A stretch of DNA of 64,000 nt from Microbacterium sp. SS28 (GTDB lineage Bacteria > Actinomycetota > Actinomycetes > Actinomycetales > Microbacteriaceae), in the NCBI RefSeq assembly GCF_022761035.1, contig NZ_JAKWJP010000001.1, positions 806,001-870,000 on the forward strand, given 5' to 3'. This document shows positions 1 to 8,255 of the stretch, in pieces. Within the stretch, counting starts at the first letter, position 1. The number at the start of each line of letters is the position of its first letter. The notes under the pieces were generated by a model. It worked only from the letters and a program-made list of their open reading frames with translations. It searched no databases and had not been told where the DNA came from. The position numbers and the translations under genes are program-made.

Positions 1-387
1 CACCTCGAGGATGTGCAGGCGGCCGGCGCGGGCAGGTGTTTCGGCAAGCTCAGCGACCGAATCCGCAGACTCGGAGTACTTGTAGCCATCGCGTCCGCGG
101 ATGCGCTGGTCGCCGCCCGAGCAGAACGCCCAGCCGCCGTCCTTCGCGCTCGGGCCGTTGCCCGTCAGCAGGACGACGCCGACGCGCGGGTTCTGGCGAG
201 CGAGGTCGAGGGCGCGGTACAGCTCGTCGACCGTGTGCGGACGGAACGCGTTGCGCACCTCGGGGCGATCGAACGCGATGCGGGCGATGCGCCCGTCACG
301 CGAGAGGTGGGACGTGATGTCGGTGTAGGCGTCGGCGCCGGGTGCCGGCATCCATTCCGCCTCGTCGAAGAGCTCCGAGACTGGCAC
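1..387 (-). CDS. menB: 1,4-dihydroxy-2-naphthoyl-CoA synthase (MenB), 5' part only
   Basis: MenB closes the second ring of menaquinone by converting o-succinylbenzoyl-CoA to dihydroxynaphthoyl-CoA in the cytoplasm. The 129 visible residues carry the crotonase-fold N-terminus: FDRPEVRNAFRPHTVDELYR, then VVLLTGNGPS and the oxyanion-hole segment FCSGGDQRIRGRDGYKY, which is essentially diagnostic of MenB rather than a generic enoyl-CoA hydratase. The start GTG at 387 is favoured because a TAGGCT -10 box ends 6 nt upstream, as for many genes here; an in-frame ATG at 351 is possible but would discard residues of the usual N-terminus. The gene is cut by the window edge, so the C-terminal half is not seen. 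It is divergent from the lipoprotein/ECF unit, and menC lies 10 kb away. Identity is very likely. Confidence 0.95.
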   Translation of the reverse strand, partial: MPVSELFDEAEWMPAPGADAYTDITSHLSRDGRIARIAFDRPEVRNAFRPHTVDELYRALDLARQNPRVGVVLLTGNGPSAKDGGWAFCSGGDQRIRGRDGYKYSESADSVAELAETPARAGRLHILEV

Positions 388-393
388 CCGGCC

Positions 394-399
394 AGCCTA
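394..399 (-). promoter_or_regulatory. -10 box of menB (leaderless)
   Basis: TAGGCT on the minus strand, followed by 6 nt and then GTG. The spacing predicts that transcription starts at or next to the start codon. No clear -35 hexamer is seen. Confidence 0.5.
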
Positions 400-455
400 C
401 GGCGGGGCGGGCCCGGGCGGGCGTCACACGACCGGACGCGGAGGGCGCCGCACTC

Positions 456-461
456 TAGCCT
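456..461 (+). promoter_or_regulatory. -10 box of the lipoprotein/ECF unit (leaderless)
   Basis: TAGCCT lies 6 nt before the GTG at 468 with no Shine-Dalgarno sequence between them. The divergent menB box lies 57 nt away on the other strand. No cobalamin-riboswitch B12 box is present in the 80-bp intergenic stretch. Confidence 0.5.
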
Positions 462-467
462 GGAAGC

Positions 468-1004
468 GTGACCTCGACTTTCCGCACCTTCGCCGCGGCC
501 TCCGCTGCCGCTCTTCTGCTGACCCTCGCCGCCTGCTCGTCCACTCCGACCGCCTCGGACCCCACCGCCGACACGACCCCCTCGCCCGCCTCGGGCGACT
601 GCGCGGGCGTCACGATCGTCGTCGACGCGAGCGTGCTCGAGCTCGACGACGACCCGTCGCAGAAGGCGTGCGTCGAAACCGACGAGGCGATCGTCGCCGC
701 CGATGCCCTCGCGGAGCTCGGTGTCACGACCGAGGGGACTGACGAGTACGGCGACCAGGTCGTCTGCCGCGTCGACGGCGTGCCCGCCGAGGACTACGCG
801 CTGACCGCCGAGGACGGCTCGGACTACTTCGAGAAGTGCGAGTCGATGCCCGCCGCCTTCGCGTACTGGTCGCTGTGGGTGCAGCCCGAGGGCGGCGAGT
901 GGGAGTACGCCCAGGAGGGCCTCTCTACGCAGCAGCTGCAGCCCGGCGAGAGCCTCGCGCTGCTGTTCAGCCTGAACGGCGAGCCCGCAGCGCCCACCTC
1001 GTGA
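468..1004 (+). CDS. Lipoprotein with transcobalamin-C-terminal-like (DUF4430-like) domain, ECF-associated
   Basis: The 178-residue protein starts at GTG 468. A hydrophobic signal segment ends in the lipobox LLLTLAAC, so Cys22-23 should be lipidated and the protein anchored outside the membrane. A Thr/Ser/Pro linker follows. The C-terminal half has the pattern AYWSLWVQPEGGEWEYAQEG followed by a Gly-Glu-Ser turn, resembling the small DUF4430-type domain related to the C-terminal domain of transcobalamin that often accompanies actinobacterial ECF transporters. The gap to the transporter gene is only 4 bp, so they are co-transcribed. A role in capturing or presenting the transported ligand is inference. 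The domain assignment rests on the W-rich pattern only and is moderately sure. Confidence 0.65.
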   Translation: MTSTFRTFAAASAAALLLTLAACSSTPTASDPTADTTPSPASGDCAGVTIVVDASVLELDDDPSQKACVETDEAIVAADALAELGVTTEGTDEYGDQVVCRVDGVPAEDYALTAEDGSDYFEKCESMPAAFAYWSLWVQPEGGEWEYAQEGLSTQQLQPGESLALLFSLNGEPAAPTS

Positions 1005-1008
1005 CGCC

Positions 1009-3933
1009 ATGACGTTCCGACCCGGACCCCTGCGAGCCGCGGCGGCTCTCGCCGCAGGCTTCGTCGCGGTCCGGGTCGTCTACCGCGTCCTCTTCCACGG
1101 CGCCGACGGCGCGGGCGCCGTCCTGCTGCCGCTGCCCGAAGTGCGGCTGCCCCCGCCCTTCGCGCACGTCGTGCTCTTCGGCCCCGTCACGACCGGCGGA
1201 CTGTGGGATGCGGCGGCCAGCGCGATCCCGATCGCCCTCACGATCCTCGCCTTCGGGCTGATCAACGCCCTGCTCGACCTGCCGCGGCTGTTCGCGCGCG
1301 GGTCGCGACGCGGTCCCCTGCGGGGCATCGCGCGGACGCTCGCCGTCGCGTGGGGGACGCTCCCCGCGCTCACGGACGCTGTCCGCTCGGTGCGGTTCGC
1401 GCAGCGCCTACGCGGTGAGCGGGGCGGCGCACGCCTGCTCGCGCCCGTGCTCGAGCGCACCCTCGCGCGCGCGACAGCCGTCGCGGCGGCCCTCGAGCTC
1501 CGCGGCTTCGCGGGGACGTCGGTGCTGGGCGCCTGCGAGGCTCCCGTCGTCGCGCGCGGCGCCGTGCTCGCGCACGCGGGCGCCGCGAGCGCCGTCACGA
1601 TCGACGACCTCGCGCTCGCCCCCGGGACGCTCACTGTCGTCTCGGGCCCGACCGGATCGGGCAAGTCCACGGTCCTCCGGGGACTCAGCGGCCTGCTGAC
1701 GCACCTCGACGGCGGCTCGATCGCGGGCACGCTCGACGTCGTGGGGCACTCCCGCGTCGCCGTGCCCCCGCGCGACACGGCGCAGCGCGTCGGCGTCGTC
1801 CTGCAGCAGCCGCGCGAGGCGTTCGCGACAGAGAGCGTCCGCGACGAGCTGGGACTCGCGCTCGAGCTGCGCGGCGTCGCACCCGTCATCGTCGCAGCGC
1901 GCGTGGACGAGGCGGCCTCGGCCACCGGCATCCGTCCCCTGCTCACGCGGCGGCTCCGCGGACTCTCGGCGGGCGAGGCGACGCTCGTCGCGATCGCCGC
2001 CGCGATCGTCGAGCATCCGATCCTGCTGCTCGTCGACGAGCCGCTCGCCGATCTCGACGAGGAGTACCGCCGGCGGATCGTCGACCTCCTGGGCGCGCTC
2101 GCCCACGACGCGGGCGTGTGCGTCGTCGTCGCGGAGCATCGCGCGGCCGAGTTCGAGGGCGTCGCCGACCGCCGCCTCACGCTCATGGGGGGCACCCTGC
2201 GCGAGTCCTCCTCGCCTGACGTCGAGGGAGCGCCGCTCGCGCCGCGGGCTGCCCGCGAGCCGGGCACCGGCGCCGAAGTGCTGACGGTGCAGGACCTCAC
2301 GGTGCGGCACCGCGCCGGCGTCGCCGTCCGCGACGCGAGCTTCGCGCTGCGTGCGGGTCGGATCACGGCGCTCGTCGGGCCGAACGGAGCGGGCAAGTCG
2401 AGTCTGCTCGCCGCGATCGCGATTCCGGATGCCGCCGCCCGCGTCACCGTCGACGGCGAGGCCGTCACCACGCGGCGCGCGACGGGCGGCGTCGCGCTCG
2501 TCCCCGACGCCTCGGACGACCTCTTCGTGCGCGACTCCGTCGCAGCCGAGTGCCGACGGGCGGATCGGCGTGTGCACGCCCCGGCCCAGGCGACGCAGCG
2601 GCGCTTCGCCGAGCTGCTGGGCCTCGACGCCCCCGCGCTCGAGGCACGGCTCGCGCGGCATCCGCTCGATCTGTCCTCCGGCGAGCGCCGCTGCCTCGCG
2701 CTCGCGGTGCAGCTCGCGTCCGACCCGCGAGTGCTCCTCATCGACGAGCCGACGCGGGGGCTCGATCCGCACTCGAGGGATGTCGTCGCGCGGGCGCTCG
2801 CGCGGCTCGCGGACGAGGGCGCGGCGGTGCTCGTCGCGACGCACGACGCGGACTTCGCGGCGGCGCTCGCGGACGGCATCCTGCCCCTCGTGGAAGGGCG
2901 GCTCGGCGACCTCGTGGTCGGCACGAGGCTCGCCCGGCCGGAGCCGTCCGCGCCCGTTCACAACTCCGGAGAAACGGATGACGCGCATCGGCTCCGGCGC
3001 GCCGTTCCGCAGGTTGAGAGCCCGACGCACGAGACGGATCCGGAGTTGCGGAGGCCAACCCGCCGGGACCGCGCCGGCGCGAACGGGTGGAGGGGGCGAC
3101 CGTCCCGGGCGACGCTCGCGCTGCTCGCGGCGAATCTCGTCGCCCTCGCCGCCTTCTGCTGGCCTTTCGCTGCGATGGCGGTGCCCGCGCAGGCGCAGGC
3201 GGCCGTGCCGTTCGCCGCGATCGCGCTCGCACCGCTCGCCGTCATCGTCGTGCTGGCCTCGCTCGACGGCACCGTGCGCTCGGCGCACACGCTCGCGCTG
3301 CTCGGCATTCTCGCCGCGATCGGCGCCGCGATCCGCATCGTCGGGACGGGCGTCGGCGGGGTGGAAGCCGTCTTCATCCTGCTGATCCTCGCGGGGCGCG
3401 TGCTCGGCGCCCGCTTCGGCCTCCTGCTCGGCGTGCTGACGATCGCGCTCTCGTCGATCATGTGGGGCGGGATCGGCCCGTGGACGCCTTTCCAGATGTT
3501 CGCGTGCGCGTGGGTCGGCGCGGGCGCGGGGCTGCTGCCCCGGCGCGCTTCCCGCGGCTGCGAGATCGCGATGCTCATCGTCTACGGCGTCGTGGCGTCG
3601 TACGTGTTCGGTCTCATCATGAACCTGTGGTTCTGGCCCTTCGCCGTCGGAACGCAGACCGGAATCTCGTACGAAGCCGGAGCGCCGGTCGCGCAGAACC
3701 TCGCGAGCTTCCTCGTGTACTCGCTCGTGACCTCGACGCTCACATGGGACACGCTGCGCGCCGTCACGACGACGATCGGACTCCTCGTGGTGGGCCGCGC
3801 CGTGCTCGCATCCCTGCGCCGCGCCAAGCCCGTGACGCCGTTCATCGCTTCCATAGCACGGTCGACATCCAGCCACGATCAGGCAGACTTGATGAGGGCC
3901 TCCACTCGGAGCCCGAGGAAGGGAACGCCGTGA
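1009..3933 (+). CDS. Four-module ECF transporter fusion (EcfT-EcfA-EcfA'-S component)
   Basis: A single 974-residue polypeptide combines all parts of an energy-coupling-factor importer. Residues 1-185 are EcfT-like, with membrane segments and a coupling helix ending in AAALELRGF. Residues ~190-400 are ATPase 1: Walker A GPTGSGKST, Q-loop VLQQPREAF, signature LSAGE, Walker B ILLLVDEPLADLD. Residues ~420-645 are ATPase 2: GPNGAGKSS, LSSGERR, VLLIDEPTRGLD. Residues ~700-955 are an S component with about six membrane helices and the motif GGIGPWTPFQM typical of cobalamin/precursor-type S proteins. A charged linker at ~650-690 lies on a palindromic DNA repeat. The substrate is not shown by sequence. 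The neighbouring DUF4430-like lipoprotein and nearby metH suggest cobalamin or another vitamin. The downstream gene overlaps by 4 nt. The fusion of all modules implies a dedicated, not shared, transporter. Confidence 0.85.
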   Translation: MTFRPGPLRAAAALAAGFVAVRVVYRVLFHGADGAGAVLLPLPEVRLPPPFAHVVLFGPVTTGGLWDAAASAIPIALTILAFGLINALLDLPRLFARGSRRGPLRGIARTLAVAWGTLPALTDAVRSVRFAQRLRGERGGARLLAPVLERTLARATAVAAALELRGFAGTSVLGACEAPVVARGAVLAHAGAASAVTIDDLALAPGTLTVVSGPTGSGKSTVLRGLSGLLTHLDGGSIAGTLDVVGHSRVAVPPRDTAQRVGVVLQQPREAFATESVRDELGLALELRGVAPVIVAARVDEAASATGIRPLLTRRLRGLSAGEATLVAIAAAIVEHPILLLVDEPLADLDEEYRRRIVDLLGALAHDAGVCVVVAEHRAAEFEGVADRRLTLMGGTLRESSSPDVEGAPLAPRAAREPGTGAEVLTVQDLTVRHRAGVAVRDASFALRAGRITALVGPNGAGKSSLLAAIAIPDAAARVTVDGEAVTTRRATGGVALVPDASDDLFVRDSVAAECRRADRRVHAPAQATQRRFAELLGLDAPALEARLARHPLDLSSGERRCLALAVQLASDPRVLLIDEPTRGLDPHSRDVVARALARLADEGAAVLVATHDADFAAALADGILPLVEGRLGDLVVGTRLARPEPSAPVHNSGETDDAHRLRRAVPQVESPTHETDPELRRPTRRDRAGANGWRGRPSRATLALLAANLVALAAFCWPFAAMAVPAQAQAAVPFAAIALAPLAVIVVLASLDGTVRSAHTLALLGILAAIGAAIRIVGTGVGGVEAVFILLILAGRVLGARFGLLLGVLTIALSSIMWGGIGPWTPFQMFACAWVGAGAGLLPRRASRGCEIAMLIVYGVVASYVFGLIMNLWFWPFAVGTQTGISYEAGAPVAQNLASFLVYSLVTSTLTWDTLRAVTTTIGLLVVGRAVLASLRRAKPVTPFIASIARSTSSHDQADLMRASTRSPRKGTP
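2961..3048. repeat. Interrupted palindrome inside the ECF linker
   Basis: CAACTCCGGA at 2961-2970 is exactly complementary to TCCGGAGTTG at 3039-3048. The arms flank 68 bp coding for a polar linker between ATPase 2 and the S component. Each arm is followed or preceded by ACGGAT, giving a REP-like look. Insertion of a small palindromic element into a tolerant linker is a possible origin. Confidence 0.4.
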
Positions 3934-4337
3934 AGATCGTCGCGAGTGCCGATTGGCGGGACTCCCTCCCGTTCGAGACCCCCGTCCTGGTGGCGGATCT
4001 CGCGCCGGGCGACGACGCGCGCTGCGTCGGCTGCGGCGCGGACTCCGAGCCGCTCCCGCGCAGGGAGCTGTGGGCCGTCAAGCATCAGCATCCCAAGCAC
4101 CACGGCGGCTTCGTGCGCTTCTACTGCGCGCAGCACAAGCCGGCCCCCGCGCCGCGCCCGGTCGCGGCATCCGTCTCCACAGCACCGGGTCGCGCGCCGC
4201 GGCGCACCGCCGCCGAGCGTCCTGCCCCCGTGCGCCGTCCGACGGCCCCCCAGGACCGCGTGCGGGCGATGTGCCCGAACTGCTTCGTAGAGGTCTCGGC
4301 GACGGGCGCCTGCGGCATCTGCGGCACCCAGATCTGA
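3930..4337 (+). CDS. Small double zinc-ribbon-like protein, function unknown
   Basis: The start GTG at 3930 overlaps the ECF stop (GTGA), which indicates translational coupling. The 135-residue product has an N-terminal part with CVGC (Cys32, Cys35), a conserved-looking block ELWAVKHQHPKHHGGFVRFY and then CAQH, together enough Cys/His ligands for one metal site. A Pro/Ala/Arg-rich linker is followed by a second ribbon CPNCFVEVSATGACGICG (CxxC-x9-CxxC) at the C-terminus. It has no signal peptide or membrane helix, so it is cytoplasmic. I do not recognise an enzymatic function. Its coupling to the transporter suggests regulation or metal handling related to it, but that is inference. Confidence 0.75.
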   Translation: MKIVASADWRDSLPFETPVLVADLAPGDDARCVGCGADSEPLPRRELWAVKHQHPKHHGGFVRFYCAQHKPAPAPRPVAASVSTAPGRAPRRTAAERPAPVRRPTAPQDRVRAMCPNCFVEVSATGACGICGTQI

Positions 4338-4491
4338 CCCGGACCCGCGCTGCGGGGCACCCGCGGGCGGGCGGGGTTCACCGGCGGCATCCGGCTGGTC
4401 GACGCGAGGCACACCGGCCATCCGCCGCAGGCGAGACAGGTCGCGGTGCCCCCGCCGAGGCGCGGGCCTGCAGAGCGACGGGCGCGGGACG

Positions 4492-7400
4492 CTAGACCGA
4501 GAAGTACTTCGCCTCGGGGTGGTGGAAGACGAACGCGTCGGTCGACTGCTCGGGGTGCAGCTGCAGCTCGTCGCTGAGGATCACGCCCATGCGGTCGGGA
4601 CGCAGCAGCTCGACGACCTTGCGGCGGTCCTCCATCTCGGGGCACGCGGGATAGCCGAGCGAGAAGCGCGCGCCACGGTACTCGAGCTTGAACAGCCCCG
4701 CCGTGTCAGCGGGATCCTCGGCGGCGAAGCCGAGCTCGGAGCGGATGCGGGCGTGCCAGAATTCGGCGAGCGCCTCGGTCAGCTGCATCACGAGCCCGTT
4801 GAGCTCGTAATAGTCGCGGTAGGCGTTCTCGGCGAACAGCTTGGCCGTGACGCGGTCGATGTGGGCGCCCGCCGTCACGAGCTGGATGGGCAGGACGTCG
4901 ACCTGCCCCGAGTCCTTCGAGCGCACGAAGTCCGAGAGGCACAGGTGCCGGTCGCGCCGCTGACGCGGGAACGTGAAGCGCAGGCGCTCGGTGCCGGGCT
5001 CGCCGCCCGACCCGCCGTCGGGGGCGAGCAGGCCCGCGGGCCCGAGCGCGCCGGTCGGGTCGTCGCCGTGGTGCAGCACGACGAGGTCGTCGCCATCCGA
5101 CACGACGGGGAAGAACCCGTACGCGATCGACGGGTCGATCATCTGCTCGGCGCGGATGCGGTCGAGCCAGTAGCGCAGGCGCGGGCGGCCCTCCTGCTCG
5201 ACGAGCTCCTCGTACGAGAGCCCGCCCTCGCCGCGGCCCGGCTTGAGACCCCACTGCCCCATGAACGTCGCGCGCTCGTCGAGGAACGCGGCGTAGTCGG
5301 CGAGCGCGAGGCCGCGGACGATCCGCGTGCCCCAGAACGGAGGAGCGGGGACGGGATTGTCGGATGCCACGTCCGAGCGCGCCGGCATCGCCTCGGGTTC
5401 GGTCAGCGTGAGCTTCGACCCCGCCGCGTGACGGCGCTTCTTGAGCGCGGGCAGCCCGACCTCCTCGGGCGCCGCGCCGCGCGCGACCTTGACGAGCGGC
5501 TCCATGAGCGCGAGGCCCTCGAAGGCGTCGCGGGCATAGCGCACCTCGCCGTCGAAGAGGCTCGCGAGGTCGTCCTCGACGTACGCGCGCGTGAGGGCGG
5601 CGCCTCCGAGGATGACGGGCCACTTCTTCGCGAGACCGCGCGACTGCAGCTCGTCGAGGTTCTCCTTCATGACGACTGTCGACTTGACGAGCAGCCCCGA
5701 CATGCCGATCACGTCGGCGTCGTGCTCCTCGGCGGCCGCGATGATGTCGGCGATCGGCTGCTTGATGCCGAGGTTGACGACGTCGTAGCCGTTGTTGGTG
5801 AGGATGATGTCGACGAGGTTCTTGCCGATGTCGTGCACGTCGCCGCGGACGGTCGCGAGCACGATGCGGCCTTTGCCGGCGGCATCCGATTTCTCCATGT
5901 GCGGTTCGAGGAGTGCGACGGCGTTCTTCATGACCTCGGCGGACTGCAGCACGAACGGCAGCTGCATCTCGCCCGATCCGAAGCGCTCGCCGACGACCTT
6001 CATGCCTTCCAGCAGGTGGTCGTTGATGATGCCGAGGGCGCTCAAGCCGCCTTCGCGTGCGAGGTCGAGGTCGGACTCGAGGCCCTTCGCCTCCCCGTCG
6101 ATGATGCGCCGCTCGAGGCGCTCGCCGACCGGGAGCGCCGCGAGCTCGGCGGCGCGCTGGTCCTTGAGTGCCGCGGTGTCGACGCCCGCGAAGAGGTCGA
6201 GCATGCGCGCGAGCGGGTCGTACGTGACGGCGCCGTCGGCGTCGTACTCGCGGCGATCCCATACGAGATCGAGCGCGACCTGGCGCCGGTCGTCGGGAAC
6301 CGAGGCGAGCGGCACGATCTTGGCCGCGTCGATGATGCCCGAGTCCAGGCCCGCTTCGACGGCCTCGTGCAGGAAGACGGAGTTGAGCACCATGCGCGCG
6401 GCCGGGTTGAGGCCGAACGAGACGTTCGAGACGCCGAGGGTCGTGTGGATGCCGGGATACTTCGCGTTGATCGCGCGGATCGCCTCGATCGTCTCGATCG
6501 CGTCGCGGCGCGTCTCCTCCTGACCCGTCGCGATAGGGAACGTGAGGCAGTCGACGATGATGTCCTCGACCTTGAGGCCCCACTCCCCCACGAGCGAGTC
6601 GATGAGCCGCGAGGCGATGCGCACCTTGCCCTCGGTCGTGCGCGCCTGGCCCTCTTCGTCGATCGTGAGCGCGATGACCGCGGCGCCGTGCTCCTTGACG
6701 AGCGGCATGATCCGCCCGAAGCGGCTGTTCAGCCCGTCGCCGTCCTCGTAGTTGACCGAGTTGACGACGGGGCGGCCGCCGATCAGTTCGAGCCCCGCGC
6801 TGATGACGGCGGGCTCGGTCGAGTCGATGACGAGCGGCAGCGTCGAGGCGCTCGCGAGACGCGAGACGATCTCGCGCATGTCGGCGGCGCCGTCGCGGCC
6901 GACGTAGTCGGTGCAGACGTCGAGCAGGTGGGCGCCGACGCGGATCTGGTTGCGCGCGATCTCGACGCAGTCGTCCCAGCGCCCCTCGAGCATCGCTTCA
7001 CGGAACGCCTTCGAGCCGTTCGCGTTGGTCCGCTCGCCGATCGCGAGGTAGGAGGAATCCTGATCGAACGGCACGTGCTGGTAGAGCGACGCGACGCCGG
7101 CGTCCGCGATCGGCGCGGACACCCTGCGCGTGACGGGCGTGCCGGCCGGGCGCAGCCGGTCGACGACGGCCTGCAGGTGCTCGGGCGTCGTGCCGCAGCA
7201 TCCGCCGACGAGTCCCAGGCCGAACTCGCGCACGAACTGCTCGTGCGCCGTCGCGAGCTCGTCGGGCGTGAGCGGATAGTGCGCGCCGTCCGACGTCAGG
7301 ATCGGCAGGCCCGCATTCGGCATGCACGCGACGGGCACGGGCGAGTGCTTCGAGAGGTGCCGCAGGTGCTCGCTCATCTCGGCAGGACCCGTCGCGCAGT

Positions 7401-8130
7401 TCAGCCCGATCGCGTCGACGCCGAGCGGCTCGAGCGTCGTAAGAGCGGCGCCGATCTCGCTGCCCATGAGCATCGTGCCGGTCGTCTCGACGGTCACCTC
7501 GACGAAGATCGGCAGACGGATGCCGCGGCTCACGATCGCCTGCCGGCAGCCGTTGACGGCGGCCTTGGTCTGCAGCAGGTCCTGCGAGGTCTCGACGAGG
7601 AACGCGTCGGCGCCGCCGTCGATGAGCCCCTCGGCCTGCTCGGCGAAGGTCTGCTTGAGGTTCTCGTACGTCGTGTGACCGAGGCTCGGGAGCTTCGTGC
7701 CGGGGCCCATCGAACCGAGCACCCAGCGCATGCGGCCGTCGACGGCCTCCGCCGCCTCGACGCGCTCGCGCGCGATGCGGGCCCCCGCCTCGGCGAGCTC
7801 GGCGATGCGGTCCTCGATGCCGTAGTCGCCGAGGTTCGACCAGTTCGCGCCGAACGTGTTCGTCTCGACGGCGTCGATGCCGACCTCGAGATAGGCGTCG
7901 TGGATCGCCGCGATCATGTCGGGACGCGAGACGTTGAGGATCTCGTTGCAGCCCTCGAGCTGCAGGTAGTCCTCGAGCGTCGGGTCGTGGCGCTGCAGCA
8001 TCGTGCCCATCGCGCCGTCCGCGATCACGACGCGCGACTGCACGGCGTCCAGGAGCGCCTGCGCCCGCGCGGGGCGCGGAACACCCTCGAGGTCGAGGGC
8101 GAAGCGGGGGGCAGAGGCGAGCGCGGTCAC
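4492..8130 (-). CDS. metH: Cobalamin-dependent methionine synthase (MetH)
   Basis: MetH transfers the methyl group of 5-methyltetrahydrofolate to homocysteine through methylcobalamin. The 1,212 residues show all four modules in order. Residues ~15-330 are the homocysteine domain with zinc ligands in GLNCATGP and GGCCGTTPEHL. Residues ~355-620 are the pterin-binding barrel. Residues ~660-890 are the cap and B12-binding domains with the cobalamin-ligating DVHDIGKN and the Rossmann loop motif GMSGLLVKST. Residues ~930-1212 are the AdoMet reactivation domain, including RDYYELNGLVMQLTEALAEF and the YRGARFSLGYPACPEMEDR region. Length is normal. The start GTG at 8130 is supported by a TAAAAT -10 box 6 nt upstream. 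It converges with the ECF unit; no cobalamin riboswitch is seen upstream. Confidence 0.97.
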   Translation of the reverse strand: MTALASAPRFALDLEGVPRPARAQALLDAVQSRVVIADGAMGTMLQRHDPTLEDYLQLEGCNEILNVSRPDMIAAIHDAYLEVGIDAVETNTFGANWSNLGDYGIEDRIAELAEAGARIARERVEAAEAVDGRMRWVLGSMGPGTKLPSLGHTTYENLKQTFAEQAEGLIDGGADAFLVETSQDLLQTKAAVNGCRQAIVSRGIRLPIFVEVTVETTGTMLMGSEIGAALTTLEPLGVDAIGLNCATGPAEMSEHLRHLSKHSPVPVACMPNAGLPILTSDGAHYPLTPDELATAHEQFVREFGLGLVGGCCGTTPEHLQAVVDRLRPAGTPVTRRVSAPIADAGVASLYQHVPFDQDSSYLAIGERTNANGSKAFREAMLEGRWDDCVEIARNQIRVGAHLLDVCTDYVGRDGAADMREIVSRLASASTLPLVIDSTEPAVISAGLELIGGRPVVNSVNYEDGDGLNSRFGRIMPLVKEHGAAVIALTIDEEGQARTTEGKVRIASRLIDSLVGEWGLKVEDIIVDCLTFPIATGQEETRRDAIETIEAIRAINAKYPGIHTTLGVSNVSFGLNPAARMVLNSVFLHEAVEAGLDSGIIDAAKIVPLASVPDDRRQVALDLVWDRREYDADGAVTYDPLARMLDLFAGVDTAALKDQRAAELAALPVGERLERRIIDGEAKGLESDLDLAREGGLSALGIINDHLLEGMKVVGERFGSGEMQLPFVLQSAEVMKNAVALLEPHMEKSDAAGKGRIVLATVRGDVHDIGKNLVDIILTNNGYDVVNLGIKQPIADIIAAAEEHDADVIGMSGLLVKSTVVMKENLDELQSRGLAKKWPVILGGAALTRAYVEDDLASLFDGEVRYARDAFEGLALMEPLVKVARGAAPEEVGLPALKKRRHAAGSKLTLTEPEAMPARSDVASDNPVPAPPFWGTRIVRGLALADYAAFLDERATFMGQWGLKPGRGEGGLSYEELVEQEGRPRLRYWLDRIRAEQMIDPSIAYGFFPVVSDGDDLVVLHHGDDPTGALGPAGLLAPDGGSGGEPGTERLRFTFPRQRRDRHLCLSDFVRSKDSGQVDVLPIQLVTAGAHIDRVTAKLFAENAYRDYYELNGLVMQLTEALAEFWHARIRSELGFAAEDPADTAGLFKLEYRGARFSLGYPACPEMEDRRKVVELLRPDRMGVILSDELQLHPEQSTDAFVFHHPEAKYFSV

Positions 8131-8136
8131 TCCGCG

Positions 8137-8142
8137 ATTTTA
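8137..8142 (-). promoter_or_regulatory. -10 box of metH (leaderless)
   Basis: TAAAAT on the minus strand ends 6 nt before GTG 8130. It is an unusually AT-rich hexamer in this window. Confidence 0.5.
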
Positions 8143-8255
8143 GTCGCGGGGGCCTCGCCCGGATCGGTTCGTGACGCTCGCCGAACCTCGTGGCTCGAGA
8201 GGAGTCGGGTGGATGCCACGGCCGGCGTCATGCGCACGGCAGCGGCATCCGTCCC

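Noticed and set aside
165..1010. 281-codon minus-strand frame spanning the menB/lipoprotein intergenic region
   Set aside because: It is out of frame with MenB and covers both divergent promoters.
3930..4337. Annotation of the small zinc-ribbon gene as glucose-6-phosphate dehydrogenase
   Set aside because: I recall such a label on similar small proteins, but at 135 residues with two Cys ribbons and no Rossmann motif it cannot be that enzyme.
8131..8255. Possible cobalamin riboswitch upstream of metH or the ECF unit
   Set aside because: No B12-box-like GCCACTG element or room for the fold; the metH start is leaderless and the lipoprotein intergenic region is only 80 bp.
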